From contig JALGQZ010000006.1 in assembly GCA_023105745.1 (NCBI GenBank), forward strand, positions 31,325,686 through 31,389,685: a stretch of DNA of 64,000 nucleotides. Direction: 5' to 3'. Positions 12,179 through 24,137 of the stretch are shown piece after piece. The notes beneath the pieces are model-generated. The model searched no databases. It had not been told where the DNA came from and saw only the letters and a program-made list of their open reading frames with translations. The stretch comes from Austropuccinia psidii. Its lineage: Eukaryota > Basidiomycota > Pucciniomycetes > Pucciniales > Sphaerophragmiaceae. The position numbers and the translations under genes were made by a program. Numbering within the stretch: position 1 is the stretch's first letter; every line of letters starts with the position of its first letter.

Positions 12179-15100
12179 TTACTTTGTAATATTGGTGTTT
12201 CTAGTGTGTCTGAATCTTCTGAGGAGTTTGGTAGCTTCTGGTATATCTTTTTCTTCTAACCATTCATCTTCAAAAGTTGGGTCACTGTACCTAACAAGGT
12301 ATTCCCTTACCTTCTTGGTTCTTAATTTCCTTTCTTTAAGAACTTTGGTAATTTTCTTAGCACCAGATGTCTCAATAGGAGGTATAACTTGGGGAATCTT
12401 ATTCCTCAAGGGAAATTTCTCAGCATCACTAGATTTATATGGCTTTATCAAGCTCACTGGAAATGTAGGGTGCTTATTGCTAAGTTCTTCAGATAACTCT
12501 ACTTCAACAGCATTTTCTCCATGGAGGGCCTTAATCACAAAAGGTCCTGCAAAGGAGTCTTTCAACTTTTTACATCCTTTGATGTTATTGAAGTTAGTGG
12601 TGGATACAAGTACTAGGTCCCCCACTTTGAAATCTGGAGTTGCATGTGATTTATCCCATTTATCTTTAGCATATGCAAAAGAGTCCTCCATGCATCTCAC
12701 TGCATGCTTTCTAGCTTTGTCTAGCATTCCTTTGAAGCTAGCAGCTGTGGGATGTATTTCAATCAAGTCTTTCCTCAAGGAATCTTGGGGTAACTTGGGG
12801 TTCCATCCTTTTTCTAGAATAGCAGGAGTCTGATTGGTGCTGGCATGGATTGATGTTTTATATGCTAATTCCAGTGCTGGCAACAGAGTACACCAATCAT
12901 GGGTAAATCCATCACAATCTTTGAATTCAAGGCCATATGCACAAAATCTTCTCACCATGTCCTCTAAGGTTTGGATCATCCTTTCAGCCAGGCCATCAGT
13001 TTGTGGGTGGTAGGCTGTAGAGAAAGACAGTTTAGTGCCAAATAATTGGTGAAGATTTGTCCATAGTGCTGAAGTGAATTTGGGATCTTTATCACTGATG
13101 ATATTTGTAAATATCCCAGTCCATGACACTACTCTATTCCATATCAGAAGAGCTGTATCCATGGCTGTATCATCTTTGTGACATGGTAAAAAGATTGCAG
13201 TTTTACTGAATCTGTCCACAATTACTAGGCAAGAATTATAGCTCCTGTCACCTCCTGGTGGTAGGCCAGTTACCCAATCCATATGGACAATTTCCCAAGG
13301 TCTGTTTGGTTCTTGGATTCTTATCATATTTCCAAGTCTTTTGCCAGTGGATTTATTTGCCTTTTGGCATCTGTCACAGGTTTTGCAATACTCTGCAACA
13401 TCTTTCTGCCACATTGGCCACCATATGCAGGTCTTTACTTTCTCTCTTGTTCTGTCTTCAGACAGATGTCCTGAAAAGGGACTATCATGGCATTCTTTCA
13501 GTACAAGATTGATTAATGACCTGTCTACAACTGTCATGACACATGTGTGCTTGGTTCTGTGGTAAATTATACCATCCAGTAGGTGAAATCTTCCTTCATC
13601 ATAAGATTTTCTCCATACTTCATCCAAGGCATGTATTAGAGAGTTGTCTTTACAGTCTTTGTTAAGTAATTGGCATAAGATGCTACAATTCTTATCTTGA
13701 GTATAGCTGCTTCTGACTTCTTCAAAGAAGGTGGTGTTCAAGTCTGTAACACTTATTCCTTCTATTGGAATTTGTGGTGAAGCTTCTTCTGGCACATAAG
13801 CAGGATTATCAATATTATTTGGTAATGGCCATCTGCTTAGTCCATCTGCATTCTTATGAATATTCCCATCCTTATGAACAATAGTCATATTTCCTCTGTA
13901 TTCTTGTATGGCTATTTGCCATCTGAGCATGTGTCTGTTGGGTGTTTTCATGTTCAAAAGTGATTTGACAGCTGTACAATCTGTTATTACTTCAAAAACA
14001 CATCCCTCTAAGAAGTAGTTCAATTTCTCCAAGGCCCAGACAAGGCATAGACATTCCATTTGACTTGCTCCATATCTGGCTTCAGTTGGTTTGATTTGCC
14101 TGGATATGAAACATATGGGTCCTTCTACAGGCTTATCATTTATGATCTGAACTTGGTGAAGTGCAGCACCCAGTCCATCCCCTGATGCATCAATATACAG
14201 TTTGAAAGGCAATTTAAAGTCTGGCATCAGTAAGAGTGGAGCAGTGGTCAATGCTTCTCTTAGAGACTCAAAAGCTTTGACTCTGTCAACAGTCATCTCA
14301 AACACTGTGTCTTTGTCACACAACTTATAAAGTGGTCTTGCTATGGATGCAAAATCTTTAATGTGTTGCCTGTAATATCCTGCAAAACCTAAGAATGACT
14401 GAATTTCCTTTTTATTCTGAGGCATGGGCTTTAATAATACTGCTGCAACTTTGTTTTTGTCAATTCCAAGGGACAAACCAGATACAACATGTCCTAGTGC
14501 TTTAAGTTCTTTAAATCCAAAATGACATTTCTTCAAGGAGATTTTCATGTTTACTGATTGGATTTTTGTCAAAACTCTTGATAATCTGTACATGTGCTCC
14601 TCCCAAGTCTTTGAACAGATAATAATTTCATCAATGTAAATGATTAACCATCCCTCTGAGAGTTCTTCAGGGAAGATTTCATTCATCATTCTTTGGAAGT
14701 GTGAAGGTGCATTTTTGATACCAAAGGGCATCCTTAAGTATTCATACACTCCACAATGAACAATAATTCTCAAGTATTTTCTTGCTCTTGGTGTTACCAC
14801 ATTTTGATGGAATCCTTTAAGGGCATCCATAGTGGTTATATACACTGCTTGAGATATTTGAGTAAGGGCAATTTGGATTTTTGGTATTGGGTATCTGTCT
14901 GGGACAGTGTAAGTGTTCAGAGCTCTAAAGTCCCCAGCCATTCTGGACTTTCCATTATGCCACGCCACTATAACTGGTGTAGTTATTTCTACTTCCTCAT
15001 TGTGGCCTACTTTTCTTATTACACCAAGGTCTAGAAGTTCTTTGATATGAATTTCTAGAGCTTCTCTTGAATTTGGACTTTCTGGATAAGCAGGTCTTCT

Positions 15101-16759
15101 TAAGAGTGGTGGATAAGGTCTCACAATGTTAAGAATGATGTCAACTTCATGACCAATAATTGCTCCCAGAGGTTCTTTGTCTGTAGCAAATGCTCCTCTG
15201 TGGTCATACAAAAGGGAAGAAAGTTCATTTTCTTGTTTATCAGTCAGATGAAGGCTTATCTCAGCCTCATTTAACTGTTCAGACTTGAATTTTTCTAACT
15301 CTAAGTTGACTGGTGATACTTTGTTTACTGTAATTTGTCTTTTAAATGGTAAAAAGGCAAATTTCTGGCGCTTGTTGTCCCCAATTGTAAAGTATCTGTC
15401 TTTGTTTTTATGTAAATCTATCCCATACATGATTAAATAGTCATTTCCCAATATAAAATGGGTACTAGAGCAATTTTCCATAACAACAAATTCAACTGTG
15501 ATCCTTAAATTCCCATTTATGTGTGGGAATATGACATTGGTCTCAAAGATTCCTACTGCTTTCATTGGGTTGCTTGCACTGTTGAATTTTATACCATCAA
15601 TTGGTAACAATTGGTCTTCAAAATTTGGTACACAAGTCTTAAGAAAAGATTTTCCAACACAAGAGCAGAAGGCTCCTGGGTCAAGCAAAAGTTTGGTGGG
15701 CTTGTTGTCAATCACCACTTCTGTTATACAGGAGTTACCAGCTGTATAACCTTTTCCTCTGTTTGGTTTTGTCTTCATAAGTTGTGCATCTTGAACTTTT
15801 GATAAATCAACTTGACCATTGCTCAATTGTGGTAAGTGGGAATAAGATTCCATGATGTCAAAAGTGGCATTGATATTTTCTATATCTTTTGAAGATTCAG
15901 AAAATATGGATGACTTATCATCTGAATTGTCTTCAATTATGTCTTCTTTTTCAACATCTGGTCCCTTTTCAATGTCAATTTCATTGATTTTCCCCCTTTT
16001 TGGACATGTATTGGCTAAATGGGTGGTGCTTTGGCAAATATGGCATTTTCTGACTGTATCTGCAGATTTATATTTAATATTACTAGAATTTTCTTTGGGG
16101 TTTTTGTCCACAGAATCTTTCCAAGGTGTATTAAACCTTGTTTTAAGATTCACCCTACTAGAACCAATTTTGGTTCTGGTGGTTACTTCTTCTAGTATAT
16201 TGATAATATCCTCTGCTGAAGATTGTTCAGTAGTCCTGCTTTTGACAGCATGCTCTAAGTCACCTCCACATTGTCTCAGAATTTTTCTATGGATCATAAA
16301 TTCTGACATGTCAGGATATAATGCTGTTAATCTGTCCTTTTGTTGGCAAAACCATGGTAAAGCTTTGTCTTTATCAGCATTAAATTTGGCAGATTCAAAG
16401 GCTGTTTCAACTTTAAACCTCCAAGCATCATTTGCCCATTTGTTGATGATTTGGGTTTTCCACCAAGTCCAACTCTGGTGTCCATGTGCTTGTCTTATTT
16501 TGATGTACCATCTGTGAGCTGATCTGGTAAACAAGGTGTTAAACCTGGCTGTTACCAATCTTTCTGGTAATTCAAAATCCTCTTTGATCATGTCAATACC
16601 TCTAATGAGTTTCATATGGTCATACTCTCCTTCACCACTGAAGTGAGGCCATTCTTTAAGTTTTGGAACTTCTTTCAAGAGTGCTTGGCCCATTGATGGT
16701 TCCAAGTTATGAAAAGAAGTGGATAATTCATTTTTTAATTGTGAATTATCAAGATCCAA
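12179..16759 (-). CDS. INNER Gag capsid-Pol polyprotein (1526 codons)
   Basis: One open frame encoding most of the retrotransposon machinery. Visible domains by residue: Gag capsid about 30-200 (starting [15 protein letters not shown]); CCHC knuckle 239-252; aspartic protease at 360-363 reading DPGA with ILGNDYL near 437; reverse transcriptase about 540-750; RNase H about 850-975; HHCC zinc region about 1091-1131; integrase core with D1161, D1223/D1225 and E1259; chromodomain-like tail from about 1455. Two oddities: the reverse transcriptase box reads YIDE (708-711; Glu codon 14629-14627) where both relatives have YIDD, and the protease has Pro where relatives have Thr. The first ATG here is not the natural start. 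The frame belongs to the gag of 18104-16788, separated by an extra base in an A run at 16791-16795. Confidence 0.95.
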   Translation of the reverse strand: MDLDNSQLKNELSTSFHNLEPSMGQALLKEVPKLKEWPHFSGEGEYDHMKLIRGIDMIKEDFELPERLVTARFNTLFTRSAHRWYIKIRQAHGHQSWTWWKTQIINKWANDAWRFKVETAFESAKFNADKDKALPWFCQQKDRLTALYPDMSEFMIHRKILRQCGGDLEHAVKSRTTEQSSAEDIINILEEVTTRTKIGSSRVNLKTRFNTPWKDSVDKNPKENSSNIKYKSADTVRKCHICQSTTHLANTCPKRGKINEIDIEKGPDVEKEDIIEDNSDDKSSIFSESSKDIENINATFDIMESYSHLPQLSNGQVDLSKVQDAQLMKTKPNRGKGYTAGNSCITEVVIDNKPTKLLLDPGAFCSCVGKSFLKTCVPNFEDQLLPIDGIKFNSASNPMKAVGIFETNVIFPHINGNLRITVEFVVMENCSSTHFILGNDYLIMYGIDLHKNKDRYFTIGDNKRQKFAFLPFKRQITVNKVSPVNLELEKFKSEQLNEAEISLHLTDKQENELSSLLYDHRGAFATDKEPLGAIIGHEVDIILNIVRPYPPLLRRPAYPESPNSREALEIHIKELLDLGVIRKVGHNEEVEITTPVIVAWHNGKSRMAGDFRALNTYTVPDRYPIPKIQIALTQISQAVYITTMDALKGFHQNVVTPRARKYLRIIVHCGVYEYLRMPFGIKNAPSHFQRMMNEIFPEELSEGWLIIYIDEIIICSKTWEEHMYRLSRVLTKIQSVNMKISLKKCHFGFKELKALGHVVSGLSLGIDKNKVAAVLLKPMPQNKKEIQSFLGFAGYYRQHIKDFASIARPLYKLCDKDTVFEMTVDRVKAFESLREALTTAPLLLMPDFKLPFKLYIDASGDGLGAALHQVQIINDKPVEGPICFISRQIKPTEARYGASQMECLCLVWALEKLNYFLEGCVFEVITDCTAVKSLLNMKTPNRHMLRWQIAIQEYRGNMTIVHKDGNIHKNADGLSRWPLPNNIDNPAYVPEEASPQIPIEGISVTDLNTTFFEEVRSSYTQDKNCSILCQLLNKDCKDNSLIHALDEVWRKSYDEGRFHLLDGIIYHRTKHTCVMTVVDRSLINLVLKECHDSPFSGHLSEDRTREKVKTCIWWPMWQKDVAEYCKTCDRCQKANKSTGKRLGNMIRIQEPNRPWEIVHMDWVTGLPPGGDRSYNSCLVIVDRFSKTAIFLPCHKDDTAMDTALLIWNRVVSWTGIFTNIISDKDPKFTSALWTNLHQLFGTKLSFSTAYHPQTDGLAERMIQTLEDMVRRFCAYGLEFKDCDGFTHDWCTLLPALELAYKTSIHASTNQTPAILEKGWNPKLPQDSLRKDLIEIHPTAASFKGMLDKARKHAVRCMEDSFAYAKDKWDKSHATPDFKVGDLVLVSTTNFNNIKGCKKLKDSFAGPFVIKALHGENAVEVELSEELSNKHPTFPVSLIKPYKSSDAEKFPLRNKIPQVIPPIETSGAKKITKVLKERKLRTKKVREYLVRYSDPTFEDEWLEEKDIPEATKLLRRFRHTRNTNITK

Positions 16760-16787
16760 TACTTGTGTATTTGGAATTCTTGTGCCC

Positions 16788-18104
16788 TCATTTTTGATTT
16801 AGAGGTGTAGACATTATTGGTAAGGTGTTCAGTATTTGTTCAATGTCATTCATTTTACTGTTGCTACACCTTTGGGAATTTCTGTATTCATGTTGGAAGC
16901 TTTGTATTAAATTTATTACTTCAATTTTATACATGTCTTCCTTATGTGTCAGTTCTTTCCATAACTCTGTCTGTCTTGTATTATCAGCAGTGACTTGATT
17001 CAATTTCATTGATAATTTTGATACTTCTTCTTGTGAAGCATCAAAACACTTTTTCAAGGCAATGGTATATGTCTTTACTTCAGTAAATGAATTTGAAATG
17101 TCATCAAGGACTTTCTTGTTATCTGTCTTGATAATATTTATGGCTTGTTTAATTCTTGTTTCAATTATGTCATCAATATTGAATTTAGAATATTTATCTG
17201 TTAATTCTTTAATAATGGCAGATTGTTCATTTATTTTATTGTTAGAAGAATTATCATTATTGGAATTTTTAATTGCTCTCAAAACTTTTTCAAAACACAT
17301 AAGTGTTTCATTAATTTGGCACAGACTCAGGTTGTTTGTTTTAATGTTGTTACAAATGGTTTCATTTTTATCAGAAAGATGTTTTTTCACGTCATTTATA
17401 GCATTATACAACTCTGGGATGGAATCAAATATGTCAGAAATCATTTCTGGAACCTTAATCTGGCTTCCTCCTTCTTCTGTAATTCCATCATGGTTCTGGC
17501 CATCTGAAATACATTTTCCATGGCATCCTGCTGAATCTTTGGGATTCTGTAGCCCTGGCTGTAAGGTTTTGGGGCTGGTGCCTTCCCTTTGCCCTTGTTT
17601 GGAGTTTGTGGCTGCTTTTTCACGTTGGAATTGCTGCTGCTGGCCACTGGGGCTGTTTTTGGCACTGGTTTGGGTGGTGGAGGGTTGTTTTTCCTCCATT
17701 CGAGTGTCAAAAGCATCATGTTTTTCTTCTCCATCAATGGATGCCATCCATTGAGCAATTTGCAAGTGTTGGGATGGCCCAAGAATTTTCTTACTGTCAG
17801 GTAAGAATTCATGCAATTCTTCCACAGGTCTGCAAGGATCTGGTACTCCTTGAATTGAAGTGCATTGTTGTATGCACTGTGGCTGGCTTTGTATATGTCC
17901 ACAGAGGCTTGTTGTGGCGGTGTCAGATCTTTTTGAAGGTAAAATAGTATTATCAGCTCCAGAATGACCCAATTTAGTTGTTTGGAAGTCATCAACTGAC
18001 CCTTTTCCTTCTGTACCTGGTTGGCTTCTGCCATAATCACGTCTATTACCTTTTTGGGAGCTGCTTGAGGGGTTGTAGCTGGCTCCTGACCTGGTTGAAG
18101 GCAT
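16788..18104 (-). CDS. INNER Gag N-terminal region, frame A (438 codons)
   Basis: Starts at ATG 18104-18102 (MPSTRSG), matching MVHTRNG of OUTER and MTTRRG of THIRD. The first 220 or so residues are Ser/Gln/Gly-rich and overlap frame B. The rest looks like a helical, coiled-coil-like linker leading to the capsid. It ends at TGA 16790-16788 because of five A's in the run; four would keep the frame into the polyprotein at 16759. In OUTER and (stops aside) THIRD, gag and pol share one frame, so this is more likely an indel than programmed frameshifting. The ATG lies 10 nt upstream of a predicted 3' splice site (18092-18091), so spliced RNA would lose it. Confidence 0.85.
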   Translation of the reverse strand: MPSTRSGASYNPSSSSQKGNRRDYGRSQPGTEGKGSVDDFQTTKLGHSGADNTILPSKRSDTATTSLCGHIQSQPQCIQQCTSIQGVPDPCRPVEELHEFLPDSKKILGPSQHLQIAQWMASIDGEEKHDAFDTRMEEKQPSTTQTSAKNSPSGQQQQFQREKAATNSKQGQREGTSPKTLQPGLQNPKDSAGCHGKCISDGQNHDGITEEGGSQIKVPEMISDIFDSIPELYNAINDVKKHLSDKNETICNNIKTNNLSLCQINETLMCFEKVLRAIKNSNNDNSSNNKINEQSAIIKELTDKYSKFNIDDIIETRIKQAINIIKTDNKKVLDDISNSFTEVKTYTIALKKCFDASQEEVSKLSMKLNQVTADNTRQTELWKELTHKEDMYKIEVINLIQSFQHEYRNSQRCSNSKMNDIEQILNTLPIMSTPLNQK

Positions 18105-18352
18105 AATTATGGTTAAAAAAGGCTTAAAATAGTATTTTTACGTCAAAAACTTACTATTGGCCAAATTTTTAGCTTTCTGAAGGGTATTACTTATGTCCAA
18201 GTTAATCAATTCAGAAGATATTGGTTCAGGCTGGTTATTTTGAGTCACAATAACAGTACTATTATGATCAGAATTAACAGTACTGGCAGGGATAATGCTG
18301 GTTACTGTTGAGGCTGTTTCAATGTTTTCTTGTCTTACCACGTTGTCAGAAA
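17441..18352 (-). CDS. INNER frame-B accessory protein (spliced, overlaps gag)
   Basis: Predicted exons: 18352-18155, 18090-18001, 17928-17441; introns of 64 nt (GTAAGT..CCAG) and 72 nt (GTCAGT..AAAG). The frame is +1 relative to gag frame A throughout. Exon 1 contains a Ser/Thr/Asn-rich segment. Exon 3 has a conserved block ([26 protein letters not shown]), then a Pro/Lys-rich linker and a conserved C-terminus (GYRIPK...MARTMME) before TAA. The same blocks occur in the same frame in OUTER and THIRD. Frame B happens to stay open through intron 2 here, so that intron is inferred from the other copies. Exon 1 starts in phase after a 3' splice site (ttttag), so an unseen upstream exon probably supplies the start codon. 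I do not recognise the product. Confidence 0.7.
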
Positions 18353-18556
18353 CTAAAATTAATGAAAAAGCCAATTAATCAAGTAAAAAAAGGGTTATTT
18401 CAAAAAAGAAATAAAAATATAAGCCTCACTTATAATATGAAAAAAAAGTTATTTTTTATGGATTTTTTGAATTATAAGTATTTTTTATATGTTTTTAAAT
18501 TTTTCAATATAAGAAGAAAGATTTAAAAAGAGTAAAAATATGTCACAGGTAAAATA

Positions 18557-18575
18557 TCATGGCTGGGCCCCCAAA
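18557..18575 (-). other. Primer-binding-like site of INNER
   Basis: Reading minus, TTTGGGGGCCCAGCCATGA follows the 5' LTR directly. OUTER and THIRD have TTTGGGGGCGTGGCC and TTTGGGGGCCTGGCC at the same spot. A tRNA-complementary TGG would begin two bases inside. I could not match it to a tRNA. Confidence 0.6.
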
Positions 18576-20414
18576 TGTAAGGTGTGGATATGAAACTTTG
18601 ATTAAAAATCAAGTACTTTTCCTGTCCTCAAAATTTGTATAAGGTAAAATTCAGTTAAAAATAGTATGAAATATTATTTTTAAGAGAAAACACACCAATT
18701 TTATTGTTTATAACTTTATTAGTATAAAACAATAATATTATAAAAATTTATTGTTTTACCAACAACAAAAATTTATCCAAAAAATACTCTACAAGAGATA
18801 TTTTAAGGCTACAAAAGAAATTTCTTCAAGAACAATTTCAATTGGAATTAATTGAGCAAAGAACTGCAAGCAATTAATTAAAGAACAAAGTCTTTAAAAA
18901 GAATATTAAAGAGAAAACACGCCCAAAAGTGACCAGAGTGAATTTGGAAACAAAGTGACAAAGTTAACAGTGATGAAAGATGCTTTAATTCACTTTTGGG
19001 GTGGTTCAGGGGTAAAAATGATTATAAGAGTTACAAACAATGATTATAATGATTTTTTCACGTGGTTAAATGGATTAAAATGATTTAAAAATGGTGGTTG
19101 TAATCTTTGATTGATTGGTTTAACAGTGTTTAAACTAATTAATAAAAGGAAAAGATTCTAACATGAAGAGAAAAGTGGGGCAAAGAAGACATTCTTTTAT
19201 AGCCATCAATTCTCTTACTCCAAAAGTAAAATTTACTCTTGTCAGTCGTGAAAAACAGTCTGACAACAGAAAAGCCAATTATGGTATCATTGAACCCTGG
19301 TTTAGACCAAAAAAGGGCTGGTTTAAGCCATTTTTAGCCATTTTTAGCCATTTTAGACCCTTAAATCAGCCATTACTATAGCAATACCAGGCCTAGAGCC
19401 TTCAAAACACGTCAGAATGTGTGTCAGAGGCGTAGAAACCAGTTAAAACTGTTTTTATCATGATTGTTTTATCTTAAGGGTAGTTCTACCCTCTTGGCAA
19501 CAGCTAAAACTACCCCAGTTGGTATCAAAACCTCATCATCAATTGAGTCCACAGACCCTGTAACTCAATTCCAGGCCAAAAGTGATGAACTTTTGCGTGA
19601 ATTTTGACATCCCACGCCTGTCAGAAAGGATTTTGGGGGTCTAGCTCCCCCTTAGAGCTGGAGTTCCTTTTCCCCCCCAAATTTAATCTTTCCAATTTAT
19701 TTTTCCTTTAATTCCTCATCATGTATTATAATTATACTTTACATATGTAACTCAATTCAATTGTACAGTACAATACAGTAATAATTGACACCTCATGTGT
19801 AAATCAAAGCTCACTTATGTAATACACGCGCACATTTTGACATTTCAATTGAATTCAATTGAAAATACTTCAATTCCTCATAACTTCTAAACTAAACACA
19901 ACACCTCAATTTTAACACAAAAATTGATGGTTAACACCACATGTGGTGTGAATTAAATTAAGGTTTTGAGGATTTTCAACTTTTGTATTGAAAATACTAG
20001 AAACTTAATTTAAGCTTATTTAGAGTTGAGTTACAAGAATTTCACTCAGAGGTGACCCCACCTGATTTTTTATGAGGAATCCAATGGTGAAATAAATTTT
20101 ATATGTTTATTTATTGGATAAAAAGTTATAATAAATTTTATTTAACTTTTTTCCAAATTTATTTATTTTTTCACAATTTTGTTAAAATTTCATTTTTACT
20201 TAATTTTTTCAAGTATAAATGTAATTTTATAATTTCAAAATTTGATGTAATTTTATTTTTAAATTGTAATTAATTTTTTTATTTTGAATATAATTTTATA
20301 TTCATATTTTGATTTTTATTTTAATAATATAAATAAATTTATTTTATTTATATTAATATGTTAATTTTGTATTTGTGGTCTTTTGGGTATATGAAATTAC
20401 CTCTAAGGCTCACA
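18576..20414 (-). repeat. 5' LTR of INNER (1839 bp)
   Basis: Near-identical partner of 10315-12154 with TG..CA ends. The 72-codon plus-strand frame at 19163-19381 has an equal copy in the other LTR. It is antisense to the element and has no known domain, so I do not call it a gene. Confidence 0.96.
19194..19201 (-). promoter_or_regulatory. TATA box in INNER 5' LTR
   Basis: TATAAAAG on the minus strand inside the upstream LTR, a plausible core promoter for the element's RNA. The same motif lies at 10933-10940 in the other LTR. Inferred from motif and position only. Confidence 0.45.
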
Positions 20415-20419
20415 TAATC
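20415..20419. repeat. Target-site duplication (right) of INNER Ty3
   Basis: taatc, identical to 10310-10314. Confidence 0.96.
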
Positions 20420-23400
20420 CATCTCCACATGCATCAATGTACAATTTAAAAGGAATATTCCAGTCAGGCATGAGGAGTAAAGGTGCTTCTGTAAGAGCTC
20501 TCCTTATCTTCTCATAAGCTTTAATTCTCTCCTGTGTCATCTCAAATACAGTCTGTTGATCACAGATCCTATAAAGTGACTTGGCTAGAAGTGAAAAGTC
20601 TTTCAAGTGTTGCCTATAATAGCTGGCAAACACAAGAAAAGACATCATTTCTTTTTTATTCTGGGGTATTGGCTTAAGTAACACTGCTGCTACTTTGTTT
20701 TTGTCAATTCCCAAGCTTAAACCAGAAACAATATGTCCTAATGCTTTGAGTTCTTCAAAATCAAAATTGCATTTCTTAAGTGAAATTTTCATGTTCACTT
20801 CTGCAACTTTGTGAAGTACTCTTGCAAGTCTTTCAAGGTGCAAAGACCATGAATCAGAACATATGATAATATCATCAATATAAATGATAAGCCATCCTTC
20901 AGATAATTCTGTGGGAAAGATTGTGTTCATCATTCTTTGATAATGGGATGGAGCATTTTTAATGCCAAATGGCATTCTAAGATACTCATAAATAGCACAT
21001 TGAGTGATAATTCTGAGTAATTTCTTAGCTTGAGGCATCAAAACATTCTGATGGAAACGCTTCAATGCATCCATTGATGTTATATACTTGGCTTTAGACA
21101 ATTGAGTCAAGGTTTCTTTAATTCTAGGTATTGGATACCTATCTGGAACTGTGTAGGTATTCAATGCTCTGAAGTCTCCAACCATTCTTGACTTATCATT
21201 ATGCCATGCAATAATAACAGGTGTTGTCACTTCAACTTCCTCATTATGGCCTACTTTTCTTAGTACACCAAGTTGAATTAACTCTTGGATATGTTTTTCC
21301 AAGGCTTCTCTAGCTCTGGGACTGGCTGGATAAGCTGGTCTTCTAAGTACTGGAGGATATGGTCTGTCAATATTAAGAGTAATATCAACTTCATGTCCCC
21401 TTATAGCACCTAATGGTTCATTATCAGAGGCAAATGCATTTATGTATGTGTATAACACATTAATAAGTTCATTCCTCATTTTTGGTGACAATGACGGATT
21501 AATTTGTGCTTCAACAAGTTGATTAGACACAAATTCATTTTTGTAAGTATCCTTGACAGAAAATACTACAGATATTTGTTTTGGCATATTGGAAAAAGCA
21601 AATTTTTGTCTCTTGCTATCCCCCATTGTGAAATATCTGTCTCTATGGTTATTTATGTCAATACCATAGATATTCAAGTAATCATCTCCAAGAATAATGT
21701 GCTGAGATGTGCAATTATCCATTACAACAATCTCAGTTTTCATCCTTACACTTCCTGCTGGGTGTGGAAATACAAGATTAGTGTCTAATATACCCAAGGG
21801 GTACATATTGTTACTGGCACTACTAAATTGCACACCTTCTATTGGTAATAGATGGTTTTTCCATTCAGGAAGTATAATTTGGAGATAATCTTTGCCCACA
21901 AAAGTGCAAAATGCCCCTGTATCCAAATTTACTTTGGCTTCAATATCACTCATCAAAACTGATGTGATACAGGATTCCCCAGCAGTGTAACCCTTTCCTC
22001 TAGCAGGTTTTGTTTTACACATTCTGGCATCTTGGATATTGATCAGGTTGCAGCAATCCTCACTGTACTGTGGCAAGTGGGTATGGACTTCTGTGACCTC
22101 AAAGAAAGCTGTAATGTTTTCAATGGGATAGTCCTCCACTGGTGTATCCTCAGAGACTGCAGAATCTTGATCAGACTCCTCTTTCTCTTCAGTACACTGA
22201 ATTTCTTCAATGACTTGAACTTCATTGATTTTTGTCTTTTTAGTGCAAGTGTTTGCTAAATGTGAAGTACTTCCACATTTACGACACTTCAAGACAGGTT
22301 TTTCTGATCTTTTATCCTCTCTGGGAATCTTTGGGACCATCTTGGATTCCATAGGGATTCTAGTCCAAGTTTTACCAATTCTTGTTCTGGTAATGATATC
22401 TTCCATTGCATTAATATAATCCTCTGTTGAACAGGGTTCTACACATCTGCTTTTGATAGCATGCTCCAGTTCTCCTCCACACTTTCTTAATATCTTCATA
22501 TTAATCATAGTGTCAGACATATCTGGGTGTAAAGCAGATAATTTGTCTTTTTGTTTGAAGAACCAAGTAAGTGGTTTATCTTTCTCTGAGTTAAAAATGG
22601 CACTTTCAAAAGCATTTTCCAATTTAAACCTCCAGGAATTGTTGGCCCATTTGGTAATCACTTCAGATTTCCACCAAGACCAATCATGTTTTCCATTATC
22701 TATCCTCATCTTGTGATACCATTTCTTTGCAGTCCTGGTAAACAGAGAGTGTAATTTCCCCACTGTGATTTCATCAGGTATATTAAAGTCTTCCTGTAAC
22801 ATATCAATAGTCCTGATGAACTCAATATGGTTATATTCTCCTTCACCAGAGAATGTTGGCCATTCTTCTAATTTGGGAATATCTTTGACAGAGACAACAT
22901 TTTCTCCTAGAAGTGGGGTAAAACTTCCTTTAACAGAAAGTTTTTCTTCAGTCAAAGGTGTAGAATGTCTTGGCATATGTGGTTCATAATTCTTATGAAT
23001 TTTTTCTACTTTTGAAATGATTTCATTCTTTAACTTCTGCCTTTCACTGTCACTTTTTGCTAAATGTGTAGCAAACTGATTGGTATTTTCAACTATCTGC
23101 AAGACATGATCTTGTAGAATCTTAAGTTGATCATTCATTTTAAAAATAGAAAGATCTTCCATTTCATTATTCTGAATCTGACATGTACTCTCAATTCTGC
23201 TACAAGCATTGGTAATTGAATCAAATCTGGCATTTGTTAATTCATACCATTCAGTATATTTCTTGTCATGTTTTTTCAATTCATTAATATCTGATGTTAT
23301 GTTAGTTAACTTTGAATCAAGTTTACCAATTTCTACATTAATACTACTTTGTACATGATTTATTTGCGTGGAAATGTCCTGTTCATCCTTTCCTGCTCCT

Positions 23401-24137
23401 TGGCTGTGAATTCCATGAGAGTTCTGGCCATATTGAATACACTGTCCACGGCTGAAGGCTCCAATTTGGGGATCCTGTACCCTTGTGGGTAAGGTCTGTG
23501 CCAATTTTCTTTGCCTTTGCCCTTGCCTTGATTGTTCTTGGGACCTCTCTGCTTCTTCTGAGGTCCTTTGGGCTTGTCTTTGGACACTTCTGGAGCTGGT
23601 TTGGAGCTGGTAGACGTCACTGGGGCCTCTGTCTCCAAAGCTGGAGTCATTTCCAGTTCCTTCTTCTGGTCTATGGATAAAAGACTTTGGTTCTTCAACC
23701 AATTCTTTATCTTTTTGACCTTGTCTTTGCAAGACAGGGGGCTCCATCCTCCTAAGAGTTCTATGGTCTTCTCCTGACCCAGAAAGCTCTTGATGTGTAA
23801 GTAGGAGTTCATGGCCCCCTGCCAAAGGCTTGGGCATATTTCCCACTCCTCTTCTTTGGCTGCTCTGAACCAATTTTTGTACTGTAATTGATATATTTCT
23901 ATTGCTGCCACTTGAAAATGGTTCAGCCCTGGAAATATGGTCATGAATCAGTTCAGGTTCAGAATTCACGTCAAAATCTGTTGGTACAGACCTTGGGGAA
24001 TGGGGGGCAACTCTGGCATCCTCCAAATGTGTCTTTCTTGTGGAAGACTTGGCACTTCTGGATTTGGTCTTGCCTCTTCCTTGTTGACATCCATCTGGTT
24101 GGACTGAATAGTTGCTTCCATTTCTGGTATGCACCAT
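20420..24137 (-). pseudogene. OUTER Gag-Pol, 5' part through reverse transcriptase
   Basis: One frame from ATG 24137-24135 ([11 protein letters not shown]) runs through a Ser/Gln-rich region overlapping frame B, a coiled-coil-like linker, the Gag capsid ([13 protein letters not shown]) and a CCHC knuckle (about 22286-22244). It continues through aspartic protease DTGA (about 21925) and reverse transcriptase with intact YIDD (about 20882-20871) into the start of RNase H ([10 protein letters not shown]). There INNER is inserted and the frame ends in its LTR. Gag and pol are fused without a stop, unlike many Ty3 relatives. DALKRFHQN has Arg where both relatives have Gly. The remainder of pol is at 10309-8337. 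Domain calls are firm; the copy is inactive because it is split. Confidence 0.94.

Larger units (their letters stand above)
10315..20414 (-). mobile_element. INNER Ty3/Gypsy LTR retrotransposon, nested in OUTER
   Basis: A 10,100-bp full-length element on the minus strand with LTRs 10315-12154 and 18576-20414 and perfect taatc duplications. By eye the LTRs differ at only about 16 positions in 1840, so this is the younger insertion. From the 5' side it carries a primer-binding-like site (18557-18575), the frame-B spliced gene (18352-17441), gag frame A (18104-16788), capsid/pol (16759-12179) and a polypurine tract (12155-12165). A one-base frameshift near 16791 and a YIDE reverse transcriptase motif suggest this copy is inactive despite its intact look. 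Confidence 0.97.

Noticed and set aside
12192..12833. Long plus-strand frames opposite INNER pol (also 15852-16517 and 17062-17754)
   Set aside because: Antisense shadows of a strongly coding frame; not conserved as proteins.
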